Of a stretch of DNA of 64,000 nucleotides, positions 49,383 through 57,401 are shown in pieces; the first letter of the stretch is position 1, and each line of letters opens with the position of its first letter. This DNA is from Ardenticatenaceae bacterium. GTDB lineage: Bacteria > Chloroflexota > Anaerolineae > Promineifilales > Promineifilaceae. The DNA lies in contig JACKCB010000002.1 of assembly GCA_020634235.1 (NCBI GenBank), positions 1,364,001 to 1,428,000 of the forward strand. Direction: 5' to 3'. The notes beneath the pieces are model-generated. The model was not told where the DNA came from. It made no database searches and worked only from the letters and a program-made list of their open reading frames with translations. The translations under genes and the position numbers were made by a program.

Positions 49383-51170
49383 TTGACTGGACAAACCAAA
49401 AAATCCAACCTGATATCACCTTATGGCGGCCGACTGGTCGACCTGATGGTGCCGGCTGGCCAACTGGCCGAGCGCAAAGCCTACGCCAACCGTTTACCCT
49501 CCATTCGCCTCTCCCACCGCACCGTCTGCGACCTGGAACTGCTGGCCATTGGCGCATTCTCGCCGCTAGACCGCTTCCTGGGGCAGGCTGACTACCAGCG
49601 CGTGCTGGATGAGATGCGCCTTACCAGCGGCCACCTCTTCCCCATCCCCATCACCCTGCCCGTGGAGCCGGAAGACAATGTGCAGTTGGGGCAGGAAATT
49701 GCCCTGCGTGATACGGGCAACGACCTGCTGGCCATCATGACCGTGGAAGAAATCTACGCCTGGGATCTGGCCGAGACAGCGCAGAAGGTGTTTGGCACGC
49801 TGGACACACGCCACCCGCTGGTCTCCGAAATGTATCGCTGGGGCAAGCTCAATATCTCCGGCCCTATCGAAATGCTGCAGCTACCACGCGCCTATGACTT
49901 CCGCGAACTGCGGCTAACCCCGGCCCAAACCCGGGCCCGGTTGGAAACGTTTGGCCATGATGACGTGGTGGCCTTCCAGACGCGCAACCCGCTGCACCGG
50001 GTCCACGAAGAGCTGACCAAACGAGCGACGCAGGAGATTGATGGGGTGCTGCTGCTGCATCCGGTGGTGGGCATGACCCGGCCGGGGGACGTCGACCATT
50101 ACACCCGCGTGCGCACCTACAAAGCCCTGGCCCGCCGCTACTACGACCCCGACCGCATCCTCCTCTCGCTGCTGCCCCTGGCCATGCGCATGGCCGGCCC
50201 GCGCGAAGCGCTGTGGCACGCCCTCATCCGCCGTAACTACGGCGCTAACCACCTCATTGTAGGGCGCGACCACGCCGGCCCGGGCAACGACTCCAACGGC
50301 AAACCCTTCTACGGCCCTTACGACGCCCAAGAGATGGTGGGCAAATACAGCGACGAGCTGGGCGTGAAGATGATGCCCTTCCGCATGCTGGTCTATTTGC
50401 CCGACGAAGGGCGGTATGAAGAGGTGACCAAGATCCCGGCCGGGGCGGTAACCGCCTCCATCTCCGGCACCCAGGTCCGCGAAGATTACCTGCAAAACGG
50501 CCGCCAACTCCCCGAATGGTTCACCCGGCCGGAAGTAGCCGAAATCCTGGCCGAGAGCCACCCGCCGCGCCACCGCCAGGGCGTCTGCATCTGGTTCACC
50601 GGGCTGGCCGGCTCCGGCAAATCCACCGCCGCCGCCATCCTCATCACCCTGCTGCTGGAGCATGGCCGCCAGGTCACCCTCCTGGACGGCGACGTCGTCC
50701 GCACCCACTTCTCCGAAGGGCTGGGTTTTAGCAAAGAAGACCGCGACAGCAATGTGCTGCGCATGGGCTACGTGGCCGCCGAGATTGTGCGCCATGGCGG
50801 CGTAGCCATCTGCGCCGCCGTCAGCCCCTACCGGGCCACCCGCAACGAAGTGCGCAACATGGTCGGCACCGAGCATTACGTCGAAGTCTTCGTAGACACC
50901 CCGCTGGAAGTATGCGAAGCGCGCGACACCAAAGGGCTATACGCCCGCGCCCGCCGCGGCGAGATCGTCGGCTTCACCGGCGTCGATGACCCCTACGAGC
51001 CACCACGCAACCCTGAAGTCCGGCTAGACACCATCAACTACGAATCAGAAGAAAACGCCCGCCGCATCCTGGCCCTGCTCATCGAACGCGGCTTCGTCCG
51101 GCCGGATACGCCTCTGTCCGAAGAACAAGAGACGCAGGCGGCACTGCAAACGGCTGACCTGACGGGCTAA
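49383..51170 (+). CDS. sat: Bifunctional sulfate adenylyltransferase / adenylylsulfate kinase
   Basis: This 595-residue fusion makes PAPS from sulfate and ATP in two steps. The N-terminal ATP sulfurylase (about 1-395) has SPYGGRLVDL, FQTRNPLHRVHE near 198 (catalytic QxRNPxHR), GRDHAGPG near 297 and ISGTQVRE near 360. The C-terminal APS kinase (about 400-580) has the P-loop GLAGSGKST near 410, DGDVVRTHFSEGLGFSKEDRDSNVLR near 435 and GLYARARRGEI near 520. It starts with TTG at 49383; AGGAG nine bases upstream supports it. A second free-standing APS kinase follows at 52708. No cysH or sulfite reductase is present here. Confidence 0.95.
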   Translation: MTGQTKKSNLISPYGGRLVDLMVPAGQLAERKAYANRLPSIRLSHRTVCDLELLAIGAFSPLDRFLGQADYQRVLDEMRLTSGHLFPIPITLPVEPEDNVQLGQEIALRDTGNDLLAIMTVEEIYAWDLAETAQKVFGTLDTRHPLVSEMYRWGKLNISGPIEMLQLPRAYDFRELRLTPAQTRARLETFGHDDVVAFQTRNPLHRVHEELTKRATQEIDGVLLLHPVVGMTRPGDVDHYTRVRTYKALARRYYDPDRILLSLLPLAMRMAGPREALWHALIRRNYGANHLIVGRDHAGPGNDSNGKPFYGPYDAQEMVGKYSDELGVKMMPFRMLVYLPDEGRYEEVTKIPAGAVTASISGTQVREDYLQNGRQLPEWFTRPEVAEILAESHPPRHRQGVCIWFTGLAGSGKSTAAAILITLLLEHGRQVTLLDGDVVRTHFSEGLGFSKEDRDSNVLRMGYVAAEIVRHGGVAICAAVSPYRATRNEVRNMVGTEHYVEVFVDTPLEVCEARDTKGLYARARRGEIVGFTGVDDPYEPPRNPEVRLDTINYESEENARRILALLIERGFVRPDTPLSEEQETQAALQTADLTG

Positions 51171-51189
51171 TACAGAGGGAAAGCACACC

Positions 51190-52629
51190 ATGTTCAAAAA
51201 ACTATTTGGCCGCAAAGCAAAAGATCCCCGCCTTTTCGTCATTGGGCTGGACTGCGCCCCACCAGAACTCCTTTTCGACCAGTTCCGGGCCGACATGCCC
51301 AACATCAGTCGCCTGATCAGCCAGGGCGCCTACAGCGAACTCAAAAGCGCCACGCCGGCCATCACCGTGCCCGCCTGGAGCAGCATGACCAGCAGCAAAG
51401 ACCCCGGCACGCTGGGCTTCTACGGCTTCCGCAACCGCAAAGATTACACCTACGATGGCCGTTACATTGCCACCGGGTTGGCCGTAAAAGAAAAGCGAGT
51501 GTGGGACATTCTGGGCGACGCCGGCAAGCAATGTATTGTCGTGGGCGTGCCCCAAACCTACCCCATTCGCCCCATCAACGGCCACCTCATCTCCAGCTTC
51601 CTCACCCCCAGCACCACCAGCCCCAGCATACAGTGGACCCACCCTGTGTCGCTGCGGACCGAGGTGGAGCAGCTCCTGGCCCCGGAAGTGTATGACGTCG
51701 ACGTGCCCCAATTCCGCACCAACGACAAGGCCCACCTGCTGCAGCAAATTCATGACATGACGCGCAAGCGCTTCAAGGTGCTGCGCTACCTGCTGGAAAA
51801 CAAGCCGTGGGATTTCTTCATGTTCGTGGAGATGGGCGTGGACCGTATCCACCACGCGTTGTGGGCCCACCACGACGCCACCCACCCCAAGCACGACCCA
51901 AACAGTCCCTTCGTCAATGCCATTCGCGACTATTACCGCTATCTAGACGGGGAGATTGGCACGCTGCTAGAAAGGCTGCCCGAAGAGGCGCATGTCATGG
52001 TGGTGTCAGATCACGGTGTCAAGAAGATGGATGGCGGTATCTGCATCAATGAATGGCTGCGGCGCGAGGGCTACCTGGTTCTGAGGGAAGAGCCCCCGGC
52101 CGGGACCCTGACCACCTTTGAGAAAGCCGCAGTCGATTGGGAAAAAACCACCGTGTGGGGCGATGGCGGCTATTACGCCCGCATCTTCCTCAACGTGCAG
52201 GGACGCGAACCACAAGGCATCATCCCGGCCGGGGACTATGAAGCCTTCCGCGACAAAATCGCCGCCCACATCAAAGCCATCCCCAACCCCAACGGCCAGC
52301 CCATCAACACCATCATCTTCAAACCCCAGGACATCTACCACCAAGTCCGCAACGTCGCCCCCGACCTCATCGTCTACCTGGGCAACCTGGAATGGCGCTC
52401 CGTGGGCAGCTTTGGCCACGGCGGCATCTACACCTTCGAAAACGACACCGGCCCCGACGACGCCAACCACGCCGAATACGGCGTCTACATCTACACCCCG
52501 CCAGAGAAAAACCTGGGCGGCAAACAACTCCCGCGCACCCAGCTCATGGACTTTGCCCCCACCGTCCTCAACCTCTTCGGCCTGCCCGTCCCCCCCGACA
52601 TGCAAGGCCACATCATCCACCACCAATAA
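51190..52629 (+). CDS. Alkaline-phosphatase-superfamily phosphodiesterase (NPP-like), copy 3
   Basis: This 479-residue paralogue of the two enzymes at 38.9-42.2 kb sits between the PAPS genes. LFVIGLDCAPPE near 15 holds the first metal Asp, VPAWSSMTS near 60 the nucleophile region (Ser), VDRIHHALW near 217 and VVSDHGVKK near 275 the remaining ligands. It has no signal peptide. Located 19 bp after sat and 78 bp before the second cysC, it is probably part of the same operon. It might act on PAP, APS or a sulfated polymer, but only position supports this. Confidence 0.87.
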   Translation: MFKKLFGRKAKDPRLFVIGLDCAPPELLFDQFRADMPNISRLISQGAYSELKSATPAITVPAWSSMTSSKDPGTLGFYGFRNRKDYTYDGRYIATGLAVKEKRVWDILGDAGKQCIVVGVPQTYPIRPINGHLISSFLTPSTTSPSIQWTHPVSLRTEVEQLLAPEVYDVDVPQFRTNDKAHLLQQIHDMTRKRFKVLRYLLENKPWDFFMFVEMGVDRIHHALWAHHDATHPKHDPNSPFVNAIRDYYRYLDGEIGTLLERLPEEAHVMVVSDHGVKKMDGGICINEWLRREGYLVLREEPPAGTLTTFEKAAVDWEKTTVWGDGGYYARIFLNVQGREPQGIIPAGDYEAFRDKIAAHIKAIPNPNGQPINTIIFKPQDIYHQVRNVAPDLIVYLGNLEWRSVGSFGHGGIYTFENDTGPDDANHAEYGVYIYTPPEKNLGGKQLPRTQLMDFAPTVLNLFGLPVPPDMQGHIIHHQ

Positions 52630-52644
52630 CAAAACCCGCTGCAA

Positions 52645-52675
52645 GTTCCGCGCCCAGCTCAGCTGAGCGCGGAAC
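52645..52675 (+). repeat. Intergenic hairpin before cysC
   Basis: GTTCCGCGC (52645-52653) and GCGCGGAAC (52667-52675) form a perfect 9-bp stem, and the loop contains the overlapping palindrome GCTCAGCTGAGC. No T run follows, so it is more likely an mRNA processing or stabilising structure than a terminator. Confidence 0.6.
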
Positions 52676-52707
52676 ACACAGCACGAATCACGTATCACGG
52701 AGACCTC

Positions 52708-53256
52708 ATGTCACACAACCACAACCATCCCGGCTTCGTCGTCTGGATGACCGGCCTGTCTGGGGCCGGCAAAACCACCATCGCCCTGATCTTGGAAAAA
52801 GAACTGCGCCAGCGCAACGTCAAAATAGAGCGCCTGGACGGCGACGTCGTTCGCCAAAGCCTCACCCGCGACCTCGGCTTCTCCAAAGAAGACCGCGACA
52901 AAAACATCGAACGCGTTGCCTTCGTGGCCAAGCTCCTCTCGCGCAACGGCGTGGGCTGCATCTGCTCCTTCATCTCCCCCTACCAGGCCGTCCGCGACCA
53001 GGTCCGCGCCGAAACCACCAACTTCCTGGAGGTTTTCATCGACGCGCCGTTGGAAGTCGTCATCGATCGCGACGTGAAGGGGATGTACAAAAAAGCGATT
53101 GCCGGCGAAATCCCCAACTTCACCGGCATCTCCGACCCATTCGAAGCCCCCTCCCGGCCGGATATCCACATCCGCACCGACCTGCACACCCCAGACGCCT
53201 GCGCCCAACAAATCCTGGCCCACCTGGAACAAATCGGGTACATCCCGGCCCGCTAG
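52708..53256 (+). CDS. cysC: Adenylyl-sulfate kinase, free-standing
   Basis: This is a 182-residue APS kinase, the usual length for CysC, phosphorylating APS to PAPS. It has the P-loop GLSGAGKTT near 17, RLDGDVVRQSLTRDLGFSKEDRDKN near 42-66, ISPYQAVRDQVRA near 88 and GMYKKAIAGEI near 120. It differs from the kinase half of the Sat fusion (SGAGKTT versus SGSGKST), so it is an older duplicate or separate acquisition. CGGAGACCTC precedes the ATG. Having two kinases fits strong PAPS demand. Confidence 0.94.
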   Translation: MSHNHNHPGFVVWMTGLSGAGKTTIALILEKELRQRNVKIERLDGDVVRQSLTRDLGFSKEDRDKNIERVAFVAKLLSRNGVGCICSFISPYQAVRDQVRAETTNFLEVFIDAPLEVVIDRDVKGMYKKAIAGEIPNFTGISDPFEAPSRPDIHIRTDLHTPDACAQQILAHLEQIGYIPAR

Positions 53257-53283
53257 CCAGCATTTCAGCCTGTCAGCCTGTCA

Positions 53284-53311
53284 GCCAGCCAGGTCCGGGT
53301 AACTGGCTGGC
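53284..53311 (+). repeat. Intergenic hairpin before prmC
   Basis: GCCAGCCAG (53284-53292) pairs perfectly with CTGGCTGGC (53303-53311), with further outer pairing CTGTC/GACAG. The spacer to the prmC ATG is 17 bp, so it could influence translation initiation. It has no T run. Confidence 0.6.
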
Positions 53312-53328
53312 AAGCTGAGACAGTACCA

Positions 53329-54168
53329 ATGACCATTCAAGAAGCGTTGGCCTGGGGGCGGGCAGCTCTAGCCGCCTCACCCTCGCCAGGGCTAGATGCC
53401 CGGCTGCTGCTGGCACACATCCTGGGCGTAGACCACGCATACCTGGTAGGGCACAGCCAGGACACCCTGCCCGCCGCCCACCAGGCCGCCTACGCCGCCC
53501 TGGTAAGCCGCGCACAGCGGCACGAACCCATCCCCTACCTGGTTGGTCACGCCCCCTTCTACGGCCTGGACTTCCTGGTCAGCCCGGCCGTACTCATCCC
53601 CCGGCCGGAGACGGAACAACTGGTAGAGCAAGCCCTGGCCTGGGCCAACACCCACCGGCCGGGGCGCATCGTCGACGTAGGCACCGGCAGCGGCTGTATC
53701 GCCATCACCCTGGCCCGCCACCTGCCCCAGGCACAAGTCATCGCCATCGACCTCTCGTCTGATGCCCTGGCCATAGCCCAGCAGAACGGCGCTCGCCACG
53801 CCCCCGGCCGGGTTCAATTCCGCCACGGCTCCCTGCTGGCCCCCCTCCACACCCCCGCCAACCTCATCATCGCCAACCTGCCCTACGTCACCGACGCTGA
53901 GTGGACGCTGCTTGACGATGGGGTAAAATGGTACGAGCCAGCCAATGCCCTGCGCGGTGGGCCAGACGGCCTGACGTTGGTACGGCAGTTGCTGCACCAG
54001 GCGTCCGCCAAACTTCATCCCGGCGGAGCCATCTTCCTGGAGATAGGCTGGCAGCAGGGATTAGCCGCCCAGCAACTAGCCGCCGCCAGCTTCCCGGCCG
54101 GGCACATACAATGCCAGCCCGACTTCGCCGGCCACGACCGGTTCATCATCATCCAGACCGACGCATAA
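53329..54168 (+). CDS. prmC: Peptide chain release factor N5-glutamine methyltransferase
   Basis: This 279-residue SAM methyltransferase methylates the GGQ glutamine of release factors RF1 and RF2. The N-terminal helical domain (about 1-75) binds the factor. The Rossmann domain has IVDVGTGSGCIAI near 110, IAIDLSSDALA near 137 and the catalytic NLPYV near 183. The motif RPETEQLVE near 87 is typical. The following tsaC neighbour is a common arrangement in bacteria. There is no prfA here. Confidence 0.93.
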   Translation: MTIQEALAWGRAALAASPSPGLDARLLLAHILGVDHAYLVGHSQDTLPAAHQAAYAALVSRAQRHEPIPYLVGHAPFYGLDFLVSPAVLIPRPETEQLVEQALAWANTHRPGRIVDVGTGSGCIAITLARHLPQAQVIAIDLSSDALAIAQQNGARHAPGRVQFRHGSLLAPLHTPANLIIANLPYVTDAEWTLLDDGVKWYEPANALRGGPDGLTLVRQLLHQASAKLHPGGAIFLEIGWQQGLAAQQLAAASFPAGHIQCQPDFAGHDRFIIIQTDA

Positions 54169-54196
54169 GCAACCTTTGAGCACAGCCAGCAACACC

Positions 54197-54817
54197 ATGA
54201 TCAGCAAGCGACTAGACGCCTCCCGGCCGGGGGCCATCGAGACAGCGGCACAACTCCTCCGCCAGGGAGAAGTCATCGTCTTCCCCACCGACACCCTGTA
54301 CGGCGTCGGCGTCGACGCCTTCAACGCCGCAGCCATCGAGCGACTGTACCAGGTGAAGGAGCGTACGCTGGACAAAGGCATCCCCGTGCTCCTCGGCGAT
54401 ATCGCCGACCTGGTTCAGGTGGCCGTAGGCGTGCCGCCCCTGGCCCAACAACTGGCCGCCCGCTACTGGCCCGGCCCACTCACCCTGATTGTGCCCCGCC
54501 ACCCCAACCTGCCGGCCAACATCTCGCCCGGCAACACCGTCGCCGTGCGCGTACCCAACCATCCCGTCGCCCAGGCCCTGATCCGCGCCGCCGGCGGGGC
54601 CGTGGCCACCAGCAGCGCCAACCGCTCCGGCGAGCCGGGCGCACAAACCGCTGAGGCCGCCCTGGCCGCCCTCACCGGCCGGGTCGCCGCCGTCCTGGAT
54701 GGCGGTCCGGTGCAGCACGGCATCTCCTCCACCATCCTCGACTGCACCGTCGATCCGCCCCGCCTCCTGCGCCAGGGCCCCATCCCGGCCGGGGCGCTGC
54801 TGCCCGAAGCCCCATGA
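54197..54817 (+). CDS. tsaC: L-threonylcarbamoyladenylate synthase (TsaC/Sua5/YrdC)
   Basis: This protein of about 206 residues makes threonylcarbamoyl-AMP from threonine, bicarbonate and ATP, the first step of t6A37 tRNA modification. It has FPTDTLYGVGVDA near 28, KERTLDKGIPVLL near 53, WPGPLTLIVPRH near 87, VAVRVPNHP near 110 and TSSANRSGEP near 130. It lacks the C-terminal Sua5 domain. The start is ATG at 54197; an upstream TTG at 54176 is possible, and neither has a ribosome site. Its stop overlaps the next gene by four bases. Confidence 0.93.
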   Translation: MISKRLDASRPGAIETAAQLLRQGEVIVFPTDTLYGVGVDAFNAAAIERLYQVKERTLDKGIPVLLGDIADLVQVAVGVPPLAQQLAARYWPGPLTLIVPRHPNLPANISPGNTVAVRVPNHPVAQALIRAAGGAVATSSANRSGEPGAQTAEAALAALTGRVAAVLDGGPVQHGISSTILDCTVDPPRLLRQGPIPAGALLPEAP

Positions 54818-55404
54818 GCGCACTCCTGCCCGTTATCCTGGCCATTTCTCTGGCCCTGGTAATGGCCTTCGCCACCTACCGGGGCATCCGGCGCGGCGGG
54901 GCCCGCTTCTACACCCTGGAGCGCGAAGCAGTCTTGCGCCGGGCCATGCTCACCCTGGCCCTCACCGTCCTCCTCTTCCTCGGCGCTGTCGGCTTCCTCA
55001 TCTACGAACGGCAGCAGTTCCAAACCGAACTGGCCGTGCAGGCCGGCGAAACGGTTGAGGGCGTGCCCACCGCCACCCCCACCCTGTCCAGCGTGCCCCC
55101 CACCGCCACCTTCACCCCCACACCCGACCCCGACCTGCCCACACCCACCGCCACCGTGCGCATCTGCCGCGCCGTGGTGCGCGGCACCGCCGGCAGCGGC
55201 CTCAACCTGCGCGACACACCCGGTGGCACCGAAGTAGAAACGCTGCAAGAAGAATCCATCCTGACCCTGCTGGAAGAAGCGCCCATCCAACAGGGCGGCT
55301 TCACCTGGGTCAAGGTGCGCACCGTCGCCCTAAACGAGGGCTGGGTCGCCCTGGACTTCCTCTTCATCAGCGATGAGGAGTGCCTCAGCCGCGTCGGGCA
55401 GTAG
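54814..55404 (+). CDS. Membrane-anchored SH3b-domain protein
   Basis: This is a 196-residue protein. Two hydrophobic segments (about 5-22 and 47-67) are followed by a Pro/Thr-rich linker (about 85-115) rich in PTATPT repeats, and then a bacterial SH3 domain of about 70 residues (VVRGTAGSGLNLRDTPGGTEVETLQEESILTLLEEA near 120). Such domains often bind peptidoglycan or protein ligands. It is translationally coupled to tsaC (ATGA) and 30 bp before the next GT4. Function unknown. Confidence 0.75.
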   Translation: MSALLPVILAISLALVMAFATYRGIRRGGARFYTLEREAVLRRAMLTLALTVLLFLGAVGFLIYERQQFQTELAVQAGETVEGVPTATPTLSSVPPTATFTPTPDPDLPTPTATVRICRAVVRGTAGSGLNLRDTPGGTEVETLQEESILTLLEEAPIQQGGFTWVKVRTVALNEGWVALDFLFISDEECLSRVGQ

Positions 55405-55434
55405 GCGCGCTGCCAATTACGCCCCCAACCCACC

Positions 55435-56556
55435 ATGCACCTGGGAATTGACGCCAGCCGGGCCAGCGCCGCACAGCGGACAGGCACTGAAGCATATGCC
55501 TATTTTCTGATTCAGGCGCTGCTGCCGCTGGCCGTGGCCCGCGGGCACACGGTACACCTCTATTTCAACCAGCCCCCCCCGGCCGGGACCTTCCCGGCCG
55601 GGCCGCAAATCCAACACCACCCCCTCCCCTTCCCCCGCCTGTGGACCCACCTGCGGCTGGCCGCCCACCTGCACCGCCACCCGCCCGACGTCTTCTTCAC
55701 CCCGGCCCACGTCATCCCCTTCAGCTATCATCGCCCCAGTGTGGCCACCGTGCACGACCTGGGCTACCATCACTTTCCCCAGGCGCACACCCGGCGGCAA
55801 GCAGCCTACCTGCGCTGGAGCACGCGCCACAACGCCCGCCGCGCCCGCCGCCTGCTGGCCGATTCCCAGGCCACCCGGCAAGACCTGGCCCGGCTGTACG
55901 ACGTGGACCCCGCCAAAATCGTCGTGGTTTACCCCGGCCGGGACCCCACCCTCACCCCCATCACCGACCCCGCCCAACTGGCCACGGCCACCCAACGCTA
56001 CGGCCTGACACCGCCCTACCTGCTCTACCTGGGCACGCTGCAGCCGCGCAAAAACCTGGTACGCCTGGTACAGGCCTACGCCGCCAGCAGCCTGCCCCAC
56101 CAACTCGTCCTGGCCGGCAAGACCGGCTGGCTGGCCGAGCCAATCCTGGCCGCCATTGCCGCCCTACCCCCAGAGGTACGCGCACGCATAAAAACGCCCG
56201 GCTTTGTGGCCGAAACAGACAAAGCGGCGCTGCTGTCCGGAGCCACAGCCCTGCTTTACCCCTCGCTGTACGAAGGATTCGGCTTCCCGGTGCTAGAAGC
56301 GCAGGCGTGCGGCACGCCGGTGCTGTGCGCCGACAACAGCTCACTGCCCGAAGTGGCCGGCCAGGCGGCCTTGCTGCACCCGGCCGGGGACACTGCCGCC
56401 CTCACCACCGGCCTGCGCCAGATCGCCCTGGATGAAGCGCTGCGGGCCAGGCTCATCCCGGCCGGGCTGGCCAACGTGCAGCGCTTCAACTGGGAACAGT
56501 CCGCCGGGCAGAGCCTGGCCGTTCTAGAGGTGTGCCTGGAACGCGGCCCATCGTGA
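55435..56556 (+). CDS. Glycosyltransferase family 4 protein
   Basis: This 373-residue GT-B enzyme has the N-terminal LGIDASRASAAQRTGTEAYAYFL, VFFTPAHVIPFSYHRPSVATVHDLGYHHFP near 90-120, and the C-terminal LLYLGTLQPRKNLVRLVQAY near 200 and LLYPSLYEGFGFPVLEAQACGTPVLC near 280, where EGFGFPVLEA holds the E-x7-E motif. It is closely related to the GT4 at 57402. Two CCCGGCCGGG elements lie 15 bp apart at 55578-55602. Part of the prmC-tsaC-GT operon. Confidence 0.92.
   Translation: MHLGIDASRASAAQRTGTEAYAYFLIQALLPLAVARGHTVHLYFNQPPPAGTFPAGPQIQHHPLPFPRLWTHLRLAAHLHRHPPDVFFTPAHVIPFSYHRPSVATVHDLGYHHFPQAHTRRQAAYLRWSTRHNARRARRLLADSQATRQDLARLYDVDPAKIVVVYPGRDPTLTPITDPAQLATATQRYGLTPPYLLYLGTLQPRKNLVRLVQAYAASSLPHQLVLAGKTGWLAEPILAAIAALPPEVRARIKTPGFVAETDKAALLSGATALLYPSLYEGFGFPVLEAQACGTPVLCADNSSLPEVAGQAALLHPAGDTAALTTGLRQIALDEALRARLIPAGLANVQRFNWEQSAGQSLAVLEVCLERGPS
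55578..55602. repeat. Doublet of CCCGGCCGGG elements
   Basis: CCCGGCCGGG occurs at 55578-55587 and again at 55593-55602, 15 bp apart inside the GT4 gene, encoding PAG twice in succession. Both keep the full palindrome, showing how densely the element can be placed. Confidence 0.9.
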
Positions 56557-56573
56557 CCGGTCACCGTTTCGGG

Positions 56574-56579
56574 TATAAT
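56574..56579 (+). promoter_or_regulatory. TATAAT six bases before the WecG/TagA start codon
   Basis: TATAAT at 56574-56579 is followed by six bases and the ATG at 56586. As with the GT4 gene at 33337, transcription from it would begin at the start codon. A good -35 is not evident (GTGACC at 15 bp spacing). Confidence 0.5.
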
Positions 56580-56585
56580 CCGCTC

Positions 56586-57317
56586 ATGCTCATCCCCCCC
56601 ACAATCTCCATCCTCGGCGTGCCCGTCCACGCCGTCACCATGCCGCAAACCCTGGCCCTCGTCCGCCAGTTCATGACCGAACCCCGGCTGCACCAACTGG
56701 CCACCGTCAACCCAGAATTCGTGATGGCCGCGCGGCGTGACCCCGATTTCTACCGCGTGCTGCACCAGACCGACCTGAACCTGCCCGACGGCGTGGGCCT
56801 GCTGCTGGCCGGCCGCCGGCGGCGCCAACCCTTCCCGGAGCGCGTCCCCGGCTCAGAGCTGGTCTACCACCTGGCAGAGATGGCCGCCGCAGCTGGCTGG
56901 CGGCTGTTTTTGCTGGGCGCGGCCCCCGGCGTAGCCGAAGAAGCGGCCGCCACATTGCAGGCCCGCTATCCCGGCCTGCGCATGGCCGGCACCTATGCCG
57001 GTTCCCCCGCCCCGGCCGAGAACGACGCCCTGGTGCAGCGCATCAACACCGGCCGGGCCGAGATGCTGCTGGTGGCCTACGGCGCGCCCAATCAGGACAA
57101 ATGGATCGCCCGCAACCGCGCCGCCCTGACCACCGTGCGCGTGGCCATGGGCGTAGGCGGAGCATTGGATTTTGTCACCGGCCGGGCGGTGCGCGCCCCG
57201 CGCTGGGTGCAGCGGCTGGGCCTGGAATGGCTGCACCGCCTGCTGCACGAACCCTGGCGCTGGCGGCGCATGCTCGCCCTGCCCCATTTTGCCTGGCTGG
57301 TGTTGTGGGGCAGGTAA
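56586..57317 (+). CDS. WecG/TagA/CpsF family glycosyltransferase
   Basis: This 243-residue enzyme of the GT26 family typically transfers UDP-ManNAc or a related sugar to a lipid-linked acceptor. It has ISILGVPVHAVTMPQTLALVRQF at the N-terminus, TVNPEFVMAARRDPDFYRVLHQTDLNLPDGVGLLLAGR near 40-75 with the catalytic aspartate, FLLGAAPGVAEEAAATL near 107 and VAMGVGGALDFVTGRAVRAPRWVQRLGLEWLHRLLHEP near 185-222. An upstream in-frame start is possible, but the TATAAT placement and the conserved N-terminus favour 56586. Confidence 0.93.
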   Translation: MLIPPTISILGVPVHAVTMPQTLALVRQFMTEPRLHQLATVNPEFVMAARRDPDFYRVLHQTDLNLPDGVGLLLAGRRRRQPFPERVPGSELVYHLAEMAAAAGWRLFLLGAAPGVAEEAAATLQARYPGLRMAGTYAGSPAPAENDALVQRINTGRAEMLLVAYGAPNQDKWIARNRAALTTVRVAMGVGGALDFVTGRAVRAPRWVQRLGLEWLHRLLHEPWRWRRMLALPHFAWLVLWGR

Positions 57318-57401
57318 TGCGCAAAGCAGCAGCCAGCATCACCGCCCGCGGCGCACCACGCGCTCCAAACAGCACCTTGTGCCGGGCAACGTAACAACCC
57401 T

